A stretch of DNA of 64,000 nt, from positions 1-64,000 of the forward strand of contig CAZMBP010000109.1 in NCBI GenBank assembly GCA_964564545.1. Direction: 5' to 3'. Of this stretch, positions 26,441 to 35,668 are shown piece by piece. Positions within the stretch are counted from its first letter, which is position 1. Every line of letters begins with the position of its first letter. Source of the DNA: CAJQQY01 sp964564545. GTDB taxonomy: Bacteria > Bacteroidota > Bacteroidia > Chitinophagales > Saprospiraceae. The position numbers and the translations under genes were made by a program. Under the pieces are notes generated by a model. The model was not told the origin of the DNA. It searched no databases and saw only the letters and a list, made by a program, of their open reading frames with translations.

Positions 26441-26938
26441 TTAAAAATACTTTATTTTAGTTTTTTGAAAAAAAGATTGAACAATGTTAATTAAAAAAAG
26501 TAAGTGACCAATCAAGAAAATCCCGATAAAAAAAAGAAGGTTTATTGAGATGGAATTGAATATTTCAAAGGAAGGATTTAGGATTGATATATAAAGTTTT
26601 TCCAAATGCAAAATAAAGATAATAGTTCCTGTCATAGAAAGTGAAGTAAAGTAAAAATGTGATTTACTCAATATTTGGTTAAGTCATAACTTTAAAATAT
26701 AAGATAACAAATAATAGAAACATCCAAGTAGGGCTAAAGTCAGGCTAAAAGCAAAAAGTATATGAATAATAGAAATGACATAATAAGTGTCATGTTGTTG
26801 AATATCAATAGTTGATTTATTGCCTAGTAAAAACAAAAAAAATTCCATCAATAATAAAAATATGGAGGTTCTGAAAAACCATTGGTGAGTTGGATGATTT
26901 TGGAATGGATTTTCGAATTCTTGATCATCTAAAGTCAT
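26441..26938 (-). pseudogene. COX1-like small membrane protein interrupted by one TGA
   Basis: One reading frame of 165 codons from ATG at 26938 to a stop at 26441, broken by a single TGA at 26684-26686. The first part has a membrane helix, then IDIQQHDTYYVISIIHI, which closely echoes cytochrome c oxidase subunit I (DIYFHDTYFVVAHFHYV), and a second helix ending FYYLLSYILKL. After the stop the same frame continues LNQILSKSHFYFTSLSM and two more helices, matching the order of the next COX1 segment (LNEKLGKIHFW). Small COX1-fragment-like proteins with HDTYYV occur in Bacteroidota. The TGA could derive from TGG. Alternatively it is two genes, but the second part has no ATG, only a TTG at 26671. 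Confidence 0.65.
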
Positions 26939-27047
26939 GACTTTATTTTCCCAAAAAATATAAAAATTCAAATAGGATTAAAAAAAATGATTTTAATATG
27001 CTTACGAACAATTTTTACAAAATAAGAAATGAGGTTATTTACCAATA

Positions 27048-27087
27048 AAAAAAGCTGCATTTACAACTAAGTAAATGCAGCTTTTTT
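27048..27087. terminator. Rho-independent terminator
   Basis: AAAAAAGCTGCATTTAC pairs perfectly with GTAAATGCAGCTTTTTT around AACTAA. It lies 15 bp past the stop of the secreted protein gene on the minus strand and has T runs on both strands. Confidence 0.9.
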
Positions 27088-27101
27088 CGTAGTAAGAGTA
27101 G

Positions 27102-27785
27102 TTACAGATGAACAACACTATATTCTAGCTGAGGCATTTCTCTAGCAGAAACTTTTTTAATGGTGATATTAGAATTTTTATTTCCATTCTTCAAAATCAC
27201 ATTGTAAGCTCCAGTTGAAAATGCTTTACAATTAATATTAATTGAATTTTTTCCAGCACTAATTTTTTGAGTTCCCTTCTTCACCACTCGACCTCTTGTA
27301 TTTCTTACTTCGAAATTTACAGTCATAGATTTTTTTGCAGAAACAGTTACATTTAATTTATCATTTGTAATAGTACTATTTACTGATGCAACTGTCAAAT
27401 TAGAATTTTTGGATTGTCCTAAAAAGAAAGTTTCACTAATGGTAAAACTACCATCTGCAGCATAATGTAATAATCTATAATAAGTTTTGTCTCCTGTCTT
27501 TACTAAATCTAGAAATCTGTAAGAAGTTACCTTAGTAGAGTAACCTGCACCTTTTACATCACCAGCATTTTTGAAATCGATTCCGTTAGTAGATCGTTGA
27601 ATAACGAATGTTTGAATATCAGCTTCTTCAGTTGTTTCCCACGAAAGCATATTTCCCATTCCCATCTTTTTAATATTTAAAGGTTTGAGATAAACACACT
27701 TAGATGAAGCCAAACTCGAGAGGCCAACAGAGAAGATAAAAATGAACAAAACTTTTACACTAGCAAATTTTAATTGCTTTTTCAT
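27102..27785 (-). CDS. Secreted protein with Fn3-like and sorting-like C-terminal domains
   Basis: A 227-residue exported protein (start ATG at 27785; a TTG two codons upstream is less likely). Signal peptide about 1-28. Residues about 35-105 follow a pattern usual in Bacteroidota secreted proteins: LSWETTEEADIQTFVIQRSTNG, KNAGDVKGAG, TSYRFLD, TYYRLLHYAADGSF, an Fn3-like beta sandwich. The end (residues about 130-215) has a second beta domain (FEVRNTRGRVVKKGTQKISAGK, ININCKAFSTGAYNVIL) that resembles the type IX secretion C-terminal sorting domain, though it continues about 25 residues past the usual end. No enzyme motif is seen. It has its own terminator at 27048-27087. Confidence 0.72.
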   Translation of the reverse strand: MKKQLKFASVKVLFIFIFSVGLSSLASSKCVYLKPLNIKKMGMGNMLSWETTEEADIQTFVIQRSTNGIDFKNAGDVKGAGYSTKVTSYRFLDLVKTGDKTYYRLLHYAADGSFTISETFFLGQSKNSNLTVASVNSTITNDKLNVTVSAKKSMTVNFEVRNTRGRVVKKGTQKISAGKNSININCKAFSTGAYNVILKNGNKNSNITIKKVSAREMPQLEYSVVHL

Positions 27786-28568
27786 AATCAATCGGGTTTG
27801 AAAATAATGAATAAAAATAGGTTGTGAAAATTTCTGCGATAGAAACTTAAACTAGTGTTTTCGAAATGAGGATAGGCTGAATAATCAACGATAAATCTTC
27901 AATTTCCAAATATTGGTTTTGAGACAACTAAAAGAAGGTGTTGGTGATTATGATATGTGTTACTGGGAGGATAAAACGTAACTCTGAAAAGAAGTAAATA
28001 TTACCCGATTATAATTTACCTGACAAAAATAATAAAATATTTTAATATCTATAATCAAGCATTGAAAAAAATTATATTTATTTCAATATTAACTAAATTT
28101 TAAGGTTCTAAATTTAGTTTACTATCTATAATAAGGATTTTAATTCTATTCTTACAGTTAATACCAAGTACCCCCCAAATTGTCTCATTTTTCTATTTAC
28201 ACAGAAATCCTGCTGTTGTTTTATTTGTACTTTAGTTCTTACTTATTGATTAAGTAATTAGAAAAAAAAGGTGTACCTCTTTATTTTTGTAATCAATTAT
28301 AATTCCAATCCTTAACGTTTGAATGCCTTATAGATATTATGTTTTTTTTGGATATTAAAGTTTAAATAAATCTTAAGAAAACTGAAATTGTTTTAGAATG
28401 CCTTTCAACTCGGTTTCAGTAAGACATTTTAAAACAACTTCATTACTTGAAAAGCAATTTTATAGCCTATTTCCGTCAATTTTTTACAAATTAGAGGTAC
28501 ATTTAAGAAAACTTAGTTAAACAACTTCTCATTCGTTTCCATTTTTTGAAAACGAAAAACATACTATC
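27786..28568. other. Long divergent intergenic region
   Basis: About 780 bp without a credible ORF. It contains a TATTTTTG box near 28285 on the plus strand, a run of six C near 28173, and a hairpin at 28388-28437 (TTGTTTTAGAATG with CATTTTAAAACAA). The hairpin competes with a second pairing (ACTGAAA at 28381 with TTTCAGT at 28414). It may hold promoters for both flanking genes and possibly an RNA, which I cannot confirm. Confidence 0.4.
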
Positions 28569-29267
28569 ATGATTAAAAAAATAGGGAAAACTATCTGGAG
28601 AACCTTCCTTGGGATATTAGCATTTTTCGCTTTATATTTTTTGTTTACGTTTCTTTTGACCATTATTCCTAGCAATGGAGATTTCAAACCTGCTGAAAAT
28701 GGAGTTGATCTGTATGTCATTTCTAATGGAGTTCATACTGATATATGTTTCGAAATTTCTGATGCACAATTGGATTGGGATAAGGCTTTGGATTTAGGAA
28801 ATTTTAAAACTGATCGAAGTGAAATCGAATATTTATCGATGGGTTGGGGAGATAAAGGCTTCTATTTTGATACCCCAACTTGGGCAGATTTGTCTGCTAA
28901 AACAGCTGCGACTGCCGCTTTAATTCCTTCTCCAACAGCAATGCATGTTACGGTTTTAAAAAAGAAACCAACAACTGGGGAAATGATTCGTAAAACGAAA
29001 GTATCCAAAGCGCAATTATTAAAGATGGAACAATATATCCTTGACCATCTCAATACAAAAAATGGAAAAGCAGTTTTAATTGATTGTTGTAGATATGATG
29101 GATATGATGATAATTTTTATGAAGCTAATGGGTCTTATCATATGCTTCGAACTTGCAATACTTGGGCAAACCAAACCCTTAAGGAAGGAGAAGTGAAAAC
29201 AGCAACTTGGGCTCCTTTTGATAAATGTATTTTACATCATTTTGAAAATGAATATAATTATGACTAA
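28569..29267 (+). CDS. DUF2459 / TIGR02117-family protein
   Basis: A 232-residue protein with one N-terminal membrane helix (about 10-33), so the rest faces the periplasm. Family motifs are clear: VISNGVHTDICF, YLSMGWGDKGFYFDTPTWADL, GSYHMLRTCNTWANQ and WAPFD. The conserved Cys in RTCNTW and His in NGVHTD suggest an NlpC/P60-like papain fold, in line with the family's predicted hydrolase nature; the substrate is unknown. It probably starts a transcript with the 32-codon ORF that overlaps its end. Confidence 0.85.
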   Translation: MIKKIGKTIWRTFLGILAFFALYFLFTFLLTIIPSNGDFKPAENGVDLYVISNGVHTDICFEISDAQLDWDKALDLGNFKTDRSEIEYLSMGWGDKGFYFDTPTWADLSAKTAATAALIPSPTAMHVTVLKKKPTTGEMIRKTKVSKAQLLKMEQYILDHLNTKNGKAVLIDCCRYDGYDDNFYEANGSYHMLRTCNTWANQTLKEGEVKTATWAPFDKCILHHFENEYNYD

Positions 29268-29358
29268 GAAACAAGAAAAAAAAAGTAGTACTCCTATTAT
29301 AGATTTTTTTAAAAAAATCATCCAATTCTTTCTAGGAAAGAAGACCAACAAAAAATAA
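29260..29358 (+). CDS. Possible 32-residue amphipathic peptide, overlapping
   Basis: An ATG overlaps the stop of the DUF2459 gene by 8 bp (ATGACTAA), the arrangement of translational coupling. The product is 32 residues: a polar start, then STPIIDFFKKIIQFFLGKK, which on a helical wheel places Ile/Phe/Leu on one face and Lys on the other. It could be a membrane-associated small protein. No family is known and the ORF is short enough to arise by chance. Confidence 0.4.
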   Translation: MTKKQEKKSSTPIIDFFKKIIQFFLGKKTNKK

Positions 29359-29599
29359 AAATTCTAAAATTCATTTGTTTTTTTGTTGACAACATTTACC
29401 CTTCTCTTACATTTGGAGTACAAAGCAATATTTGTATTTCCATTCTTCTTTTAAACCTTCTCGTCTTTTTTTTATTTCATTTGGGTACTTTTTGAAAATA
29501 ATGAAGTGCAATTCAACCTGAAAATCCGACAGTTCATCAGTATTGGATTTCAGATCATTTCAAATTGGACTATACTTGTTTTATCATAAATGCTTTAAA

Positions 29600-30964
29600 A
29601 TGAAAATCAAGAAATTTCTTTTCTTTTTTACCTTTTTACAATTCTGTATTTTTCAAATTGGTTTTGCTCAAAGTAAGGTGCTAGATAATTATATCAATGA
29701 AGCTTTGAATCAAAATTTGAGTATCCAATCCGAAATTTTAAAAAAGGATAAACAAAATTCTAAAGTTGAGCAAGCCAGTAAATTGTGGAAACCAAATGTA
29801 GATCTGAGCGCAAGTTATTTATTTGCAGAAGGAGGAAGAGAACTTTTATTTCCTTTGGGTGATTTGTTCAATCCAGTTTATGGAACGCTGAATCAGTTGA
29901 CAAATACCACTAGTTTTCCAAGTAATATTGAAAATGAAAAAATCCAATTAACACCTAATAATTTTTTGGATTTACAATTGACCGTTTCAAAACCACTCAT
30001 TAATAGTTCGATAAAATATAATCAGATAATTCAAAAAGAGTTGCTTCGGCTTCATGATCTTGATATTGAATTAAGTAAAAAAGAGATCATCGCTCAGATT
30101 AGAATCGGCTATTATAATTACCTTAAAACTTTCGAGGGTTTAGCTATTATGAACGAAACTGCAAAATTGCTTCAAGAGGTTTTGGCGTTCAATAAAAAGT
30201 TAGTCAAATATGACAAAGCTACTCCTGATATTTTATCAGATGTAGAATTTCAAATCGCAAACTTGCAAAGCCAAAAAGCGATGGTGAAAGAACAACAAGA
30301 TTTAGCAAAAGCATATTTTAATTTATTGCTAAACAAACCTTTAGAAGCCGAAGTTATCGTTGATGAAAATATTTTGAAAGGAGTGATTGAAGTGACGGAT
30401 AATATTACAACTCTAAAAAATAAAGCATTACAATCCCGATTAGAATTTAAAAAAATGGATGTTGCTACTGCTGTTAATTCTCTCAATCAAAAAAGAATTG
30501 ATAAAGAAAAAAAACCGACTCTTGGCATTTCGGGTGGTATTGGTCTACAAACCGAGTCATTTAATTTTGATGCAGGAGGTCCATTGTATACGATTGGCTT
30601 AGGAATGAATTGGAGTATCATTGATGGTGGTTTGAGAAAAAAGAAGATGGAAGAAATTCAGGTCGATCAACGAATATTGGAAAATGATAGAAAGCGATTT
30701 TCGCAGCAAGTAGAAATGCAAGTGACACAGATTTTTTATAAAATTCGTTCTCTGCAAATTAGAATGCAAGCAGAAGAAGTTGCCGTTAAAAGTGCAAAAA
30801 AAAGTTACGATGCTATCAATGCTCGCTATCGAAATGATAAAGCTATCTTGATAGAATTAATCCAAGCTCAGAATAGTTTGACCACGAGTAAAATGTCAAG
30901 AGTTCTTTCTAAATATGATTATTTGATTCTTTTGGCAGAGCTTGAAAAAGTAATTGGTGATTAG
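29600..30964 (+). CDS. TolC-family outer membrane efflux protein
   Basis: A 454-residue outer-membrane channel of an RND efflux system. The ATG at 29600 is chosen because it starts directly on the signal peptide (residues 1-24, GFAQ); the open frame reaches a TTG 19 codons upstream. Family features: two similar halves of long helices (for example EALNQNLSIQSEILKKDKQNSKVEQASKLWKP, MNETAKLLQEVLAFNKKLVKY) and strand regions (GLGMNWSIIDGG). The end, ARYRNDKAILIELIQAQNSLTTSKM, matches the OEP fold. It is first in an operon with the adaptor and pump genes that follow. Confidence 0.92.
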   Translation: MKIKKFLFFFTFLQFCIFQIGFAQSKVLDNYINEALNQNLSIQSEILKKDKQNSKVEQASKLWKPNVDLSASYLFAEGGRELLFPLGDLFNPVYGTLNQLTNTTSFPSNIENEKIQLTPNNFLDLQLTVSKPLINSSIKYNQIIQKELLRLHDLDIELSKKEIIAQIRIGYYNYLKTFEGLAIMNETAKLLQEVLAFNKKLVKYDKATPDILSDVEFQIANLQSQKAMVKEQQDLAKAYFNLLLNKPLEAEVIVDENILKGVIEVTDNITTLKNKALQSRLEFKKMDVATAVNSLNQKRIDKEKKPTLGISGGIGLQTESFNFDAGGPLYTIGLGMNWSIIDGGLRKKKMEEIQVDQRILENDRKRFSQQVEMQVTQIFYKIRSLQIRMQAEEVAVKSAKKSYDAINARYRNDKAILIELIQAQNSLTTSKMSRVLSKYDYLILLAELEKVIGD

Positions 30965-31004
30965 TAGAAGATTTGGAATCTAAAGTGGATTTTCCAATTG
31001 AATC

Positions 31005-31037
31005 AGGTATCGGATAACTCCAATGGATTCGATACCT
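31005..31037 (+). other. Hairpin between the TolC-like and adaptor genes
   Basis: AGGTATCG (31005-31012) pairs with CGATACCT (31030-31037) around a 17-nt loop in the 124-bp gap. There is no T run, so it is more likely an mRNA structure or processing site than a terminator. Confidence 0.4.
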
Positions 31038-31088
31038 AGGAAACAATAATTTTTAAAAACAAAATTCAATACTTAGCATAAATAAATC

Positions 31089-32132
31089 ATGAGGAAATTT
31101 CTTTTGTTTTCAATTATTCTTTTTTCGATGTCCTGCCGAGTCGATCATCATCAAAATGATAAGTCTGCACCAGCACAAAAGAAGAATTTTGTGAAAATTG
31201 AATCAGTCGAAACTAAAACTGATCCGATTCCAATTCAAGCCATCGGAAGACTTGGTTCTGATACCGAACTGAAACTTTCATTTAAAATTGGTGGTTTTAT
31301 TTCTTCGCTGAAAGCCCGAGAAGGAGACTATGTTCGGAAAGGAAGTTTACTAGCAACCATGAGAACCAATGAAATTGATGCCCAAGTTTTAAAAGCAGAA
31401 AGAGCTGTTCAAAAAGCAACCAGAGATCTAGAAAGAGTGAAAAAAATGTTCGCTGATTCAGTTGCGACTTCAGAAAATATAGATGACCTAACAACGCTTT
31501 TACAAGTTTCAGAAGCTGACTTGAAAATTGCTAAATTCAATCAGAAATTCGCTAAAATAATCAGTCCGGTTAATGGACGTGTAATTCGAAGACTAGCAGA
31601 ACCAAATGAATTGGTTTCTCCAGGACAACCTATCTTAATGATTGCTTCCGCTAGAGGAGGTACTTATGTAATGAAGGTTTCACTATCCGATAAAGATGTC
31701 AATCGAGTGAAAATGAAAAGTTTTGCAGAAGTGGATTTTGATGCTTTTCCCAATGAAATTTTTAAAGGAAAAATTGTCAATATCGCCGAGTCTGCTGATC
31801 CAATGACTGGAACATTTGAAGTAGAAATTTCGATTGATTCCAAAAATAAAAGACTTCGAAATGGTTATATCGGTCGTGCTAAAATAAGTCCAATAGAAAG
31901 AGATCCTTACTTGGAGTTACCGATTCAATCAATGGTAGAAGGAGATAAAAGAGAGGTAAAGATTTTTGTTCCAACCCAATCTGATACTATTGCAAAAGAG
32001 CTAACTGTTGAACCTATTCATATTACTAACCATTCTATTTTTATTAAAAAACCTGACGGTGAAATAATTGAAAAAGTAGTGACCACAGGTGCAGCCTACT
32101 TAGTTGATGGAGATAGAATTTATATAAAATAG
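31089..32132 (+). CDS. RND efflux periplasmic adaptor lipoprotein (MFP)
   Basis: A 347-residue membrane fusion protein. Signal with lipobox FSMSC (Cys16), so it is lipid-anchored in the periplasm. Barrel-sandwich (lipoyl-like) domain: KLSFKIGGFISSLKAREGDYVRKGSLLATM near 57-90. Then a helical hairpin (AERAVQKATRDLERVKKMF...ATSENIDD) and the second lipoyl half (KIISPVNGRVIRRLAEPNELVSPGQPILMIAS). The beta-barrel domain follows (VDFDAFPNEIFKGKIVNIAESADPMTGTFEVEI), then the membrane-proximal domain. It links the RND pump to the TolC-like channel; substrates are unknown. Confidence 0.93.
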   Translation: MRKFLLFSIILFSMSCRVDHHQNDKSAPAQKKNFVKIESVETKTDPIPIQAIGRLGSDTELKLSFKIGGFISSLKAREGDYVRKGSLLATMRTNEIDAQVLKAERAVQKATRDLERVKKMFADSVATSENIDDLTTLLQVSEADLKIAKFNQKFAKIISPVNGRVIRRLAEPNELVSPGQPILMIASARGGTYVMKVSLSDKDVNRVKMKSFAEVDFDAFPNEIFKGKIVNIAESADPMTGTFEVEISIDSKNKRLRNGYIGRAKISPIERDPYLELPIQSMVEGDKREVKIFVPTQSDTIAKELTVEPIHITNHSIFIKKPDGEIIEKVVTTGAAYLVDGDRIYIK

Positions 32133-32148
32133 TTTTCACGAAACCTAG

Positions 32149-32167
32149 CTGGACTTTTAAAGTTCAG
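32149..32167 (+). other. Near-palindrome between adaptor and pump genes
   Basis: CTGGACTTT / AAAGTTCAG around a single T forms a 9-bp stem with one G-U pair in the 59-bp gap. Together with the hairpin at 31005 it suggests structured joints in the efflux operon mRNA; no terminator T run follows. Confidence 0.35.
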
Positions 32168-32191
32168 TTACCTACGAGTTAAAATATACAA

Positions 32192-35100
32192 ATGAACTTA
32201 ACTAGATTAGCCATACGTAATGCACAATTCGTTGTTATCGTAATTTTGATAGCGATCGTTTTGAGTATTCGATCATTCATCAGTATGCCTCGATCGGAGG
32301 ATCCACAAGTATCATTTCCGTTTTATAATATGATTGTAGTATATCCAGGGACGAGTCCTGAGGATATGGAAAATTTGATTGTCGATCCATTGGAAAAGGC
32401 AATTAATGAGTTGGATGGAATTACAGAAATTGAAGCATTTGTTTCGGAAGGATTGGCAAGAGTAAGTATTCATTCTGACTTTGATGGTGATTATACGGAG
32501 AAATATAATGAAGTATTAAGGCAGGTAAATAGTGTACGAGGGAATTTGCCAGAAGGTATTGCATTGTTTGATGTGCGGCAGATCAAACCCGAAGATATGG
32601 TAAATTATTTGGTCTTTGCATTGAGTTCTGAAAATGTAAGTTATAGTGAATTACAAAACTTGGCAGAGGATTTAGAAGATAAATTAGAAACAGTCAAAGG
32701 GTTAAATAAAATAAAAATTGAAGCTAACCCTGCGGAAGAAATTCGAGTTTCTTTGGATTATCAAAGAATGGCTGCACAGAATATTAACCTAGGTCAAGTC
32801 GCTGGAGTTTTAAAATCAAATAATGTAAATATTCCTGGTGGGAATGTTGGAGCAGGAACTAAAAATTTCACAATAAAAAGTACAGGAGGTTATGAAAATA
32901 TAGAAGAGATAAAAAATACTATTATTGCTGCAGGTAACAATAGGGTAGTTTACCTAAGGGATATTGCAGAAGTAAAAATGGAACACGAAGACCTGCTATG
33001 GAAAGCAGAATTCAATAAGATGAAATCCATTTTTATTTCTTTAAAATTAAAAACGGGAGAGAATATAATTGATGTAGATAGAGAGGTTCAACTCTTAGCC
33101 AATGAATATAAAAGTGAGTTGCCGAGTAATGTTCACTTGAATGTTTCTTTCGAACAAGCTTCAGCAGTAAAGAGTCGGATTAATGATTTTTTTATCAATT
33201 TATTGCAAGGAGTTTTGTTGGTTGGAATTGTGATCTTATTAGTGTTGGGTTGGCGATCTGCATTTATCATTATCACTTTGATTCCATTGTGTATGATTTT
33301 GTCATTGGGATTATTGAAAGGTGCAGGATTTGGTTTACAACAAATTTCGATTGCTTCATTGGTGCTCGCATTGGGGCTTTTGGTAGACAATGGAATTGTC
33401 GTCATTGAAAATATTAATCGATTCATTCAAGAAGGATTTTCGAGAAGAGAAGCGGCTATGAAAGGTGCTTCTGAAGTTGGGTTAGCAATTTTTAGTTCGA
33501 CGGTTACGACGGTTTTATCATTTTTTCCATTGAGCCAATTGGGAGAAGGAGCAGGGTTGTTTTTGCAATCATTACCATTTACTGTAATTTTTACTTTAGT
33601 TATTTCATTAATTTTAGCTTTGACATTTTCACCGATTTTATCGAACTGGGTGATGGCTAAAAAAGCAAAATCGGAGCCTTCTTATGCGGATCAATTTTTT
33701 AATTGGTTGGAAGAAAAAATCTATGATCCTATCTTGAAATTCTCCTTAAACTGGGGAGCGTTGATAATCGTTTTATCTGTTGTGATTTTATTTTTTAGTG
33801 TTTCATTATTTCCAAAAATTGGAGTTAGTTTTTTCCCCACAGCTGACAAACCTTTGTTGCTTATAGATGTGAGAACACCTCGTGGTTCAAGTTTGAATGA
33901 AACGGATAAAGCGATTCAATTTGTAGAATCTATTTTAGATACGATGGATTATGTGAAAGACTATACTACAAGTGTCGGGCATGGAAATCCTCAAATTTAT
34001 TACAATAAGATTCCAGCCTCTTACATGAAATCTCGCGGAGAAGTTCTGGTCAATTTTACAGAATGGGATCAAAGTCGATTTTATAAAACTATTGCAGATT
34101 TAAGGAAAGAATTTAAAAAATACCTTGGTGCTCAAATCACGACAGAAGAATTAAAAAATGGTGTTCCAGTTCCTGCTCCCATCGAAATTCAAATTGTGGG
34201 AGAAGATTTAAAAGTATTAAAAGAAATATCTCTTCAAGTTGAGGATACTTTAGCAGCTACACCAAATGTAATTAACATCAACAATCCGATGCGTCGTGAT
34301 CAGACGCAATTGAAAATAAATTTGAACAAAGAAAAAGCAGGCTTGCTTGGCGTTTCAGAGTTAGATTTTGATCAAACAGTTCGAGCAAGTTTAAATGGTT
34401 TAGCAATTGATAAAGTCACTTTGGATGATGATGAAGATTATAATTTAGTGATTCGAATGCCTTTTGATGAGTCGCCAAGCATTGAAGATTTAAATAAAAT
34501 ATATGTGGCTAATCGAATGGGAGGACAAATTCCTTTGAATCATATTGCTGATGTTCAATTTGAAGGAGGAGTGGCGCAATTCGAGCATTTAGATTTAAAA
34601 CGAAACACTTCGGTTTTTGCAGGAGTTACTGATTTGGATAAAACAATTCCAATCACTCAAGGCATTATAGAGAAGTTAGAAAAGATAGATTTACCACGTG
34701 GATACGAATTTGTGATCGGAGGAGAATATAAAGAACAACAAAGTACCTTCGGGAGTTTAGGAGTAATTTTGATTTTAGCGCAGGTGGCGATATTTGCAGT
34801 TTTAGTTTTACAGTTTCGATCTGTTTTGCAACCTTTTATTGTTTTTTCAGCTATTCCTTTGGCAATCTGTGGATCATTTATCGCGCTTTATTTGACAGGT
34901 TGGCCATTTTCATTTTTTGCATTTGTTGGATTGATTAGTTTGATTGGGATCGTGGTGAACAACTCAATTATCTTAGTTGATTATATTAATCAATTGGTGG
35001 AAGAAGGACAGATGACTTTGCAAGAAGCGATTATTATTGGAAGCAAGCGAAGGTTTAAACCGATTGTTTTGACTTCGATTACGACGATTTTGGGGTTAGT

Positions 35101-35251
35101 TCCTTTGACTTTGCAAAGAACGAATCAATGGTCGCCATTGACGATTACGATTATCGGAGGAATGATTTCGAGTACTCTTTTGGCGTTGGTGGTAGTGCCT
35201 ATTTTATATAAATGGTTTACGAAACCCCCGACCCCTAAAGGGGAGTTTTAG
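32192..35251 (+). CDS. RND-family efflux pump permease
   Basis: A 1019-residue inner-membrane proton-driven pump of the HAE1/AcrB type. TM1 is at about 12-28 (FVVIVILIAIVLSI). The large periplasmic loops begin with MPRSEDPQVSFPFYNMIVVYPGTSPEDMENLIVDPLE. The TM2-6 block contains GLLVDNGIVVIENINR with the conserved Asp of the proton relay. The second half repeats the plan, ending in GLISLIGIVVNNSIILVDYIN and KPIVLTSITTILGLVPLT. The final residues (KPPTPKGEF) and stop are encoded by an inserted inverted-repeat element (35224-35535), which may have replaced the native tail. It exports drugs or small molecules through the adaptor and TolC-like proteins of the same operon. Confidence 0.94.
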   Translation: MNLTRLAIRNAQFVVIVILIAIVLSIRSFISMPRSEDPQVSFPFYNMIVVYPGTSPEDMENLIVDPLEKAINELDGITEIEAFVSEGLARVSIHSDFDGDYTEKYNEVLRQVNSVRGNLPEGIALFDVRQIKPEDMVNYLVFALSSENVSYSELQNLAEDLEDKLETVKGLNKIKIEANPAEEIRVSLDYQRMAAQNINLGQVAGVLKSNNVNIPGGNVGAGTKNFTIKSTGGYENIEEIKNTIIAAGNNRVVYLRDIAEVKMEHEDLLWKAEFNKMKSIFISLKLKTGENIIDVDREVQLLANEYKSELPSNVHLNVSFEQASAVKSRINDFFINLLQGVLLVGIVILLVLGWRSAFIIITLIPLCMILSLGLLKGAGFGLQQISIASLVLALGLLVDNGIVVIENINRFIQEGFSRREAAMKGASEVGLAIFSSTVTTVLSFFPLSQLGEGAGLFLQSLPFTVIFTLVISLILALTFSPILSNWVMAKKAKSEPSYADQFFNWLEEKIYDPILKFSLNWGALIIVLSVVILFFSVSLFPKIGVSFFPTADKPLLLIDVRTPRGSSLNETDKAIQFVESILDTMDYVKDYTTSVGHGNPQIYYNKIPASYMKSRGEVLVNFTEWDQSRFYKTIADLRKEFKKYLGAQITTEELKNGVPVPAPIEIQIVGEDLKVLKEISLQVEDTLAATPNVININNPMRRDQTQLKINLNKEKAGLLGVSELDFDQTVRASLNGLAIDKVTLDDDEDYNLVIRMPFDESPSIEDLNKIYVANRMGGQIPLNHIADVQFEGGVAQFEHLDLKRNTSVFAGVTDLDKTIPITQGIIEKLEKIDLPRGYEFVIGGEYKEQQSTFGSLGVILILAQVAIFAVLVLQFRSVLQPFIVFSAIPLAICGSFIALYLTGWPFSFFAFVGLISLIGIVVNNSIILVDYINQLVEEGQMTLQEAIIIGSKRRFKPIVLTSITTILGLVPLTLQRTNQWSPLTITIIGGMISSTLLALVVVPILYKWFTKPPTPKGEF

Positions 35252-35535
35252 CTTTCCTTCTTTAAATTATTTATACTTTCATTGATTTAGCTCCTTGCTA
35301 GCAAGTAAGATCTGAGAACTATTTTCTGAATTTTGAAATGTATAATTTTGGACAACAAGACTAAGCTTTGCATAAAAAAAGCAACTTTAAAAAACGTGGA
35401 CGGCAGTAAAAATTAAATTAGTTGATTAGAATTAATAAAATAATTCACTAGTATTAATCAAAGTAATTTCTACATCAATGAAAGAATTCATCCAAATAAA
35501 AGGAAAGCTAAAACTCCCCTTTAGGGGTCGGGGGT
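35224..35535. mobile_element. MITE-like element with 36-bp perfect inverted ends
   Basis: Bases 35224-35259 (ACCCCCGACCCCTAAAGGGG...) are the exact reverse complement of 35500-35535; the symmetry breaks at once on both sides. The 312-bp unit contains no ORF, so it resembles a non-autonomous element. The left end overlaps the last nine codons and stop of the RND pump gene. Similar CCCCTAAAGGGG-type repeats occur in many Bacteroidota genomes. No target-site duplication is obvious. Confidence 0.75.
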
Positions 35536-35668
35536 AAAAAAAAATCCAACCCAACCCAACCTTTCAACCCAACCTTCCGTGATAGCAGTTGAACACCCAA
35601 TAAGATGACTACCATCTTATTTCAATTCAGAAAAAATCTAATTTTTTAAACAAAAAAAATCAATTCAG
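35536..35668. other. Short CCAACC repeats and a small hairpin
   Basis: A short run of CCAACC units (about 35548-35575) is followed by a 9-bp hairpin (AATAAGATG/CATCTTATT near 35599-35621). The hairpin has no T run. Its role, perhaps in the leader of the following lipoprotein gene, is unknown. Confidence 0.4.

Noticed and set aside
26684..26686. TGA as selenocysteine codon
   Set aside because: No SECIS-like hairpin seen next to the codon and no reason for Sec in a membrane helix joint; a nonsense change is simpler.
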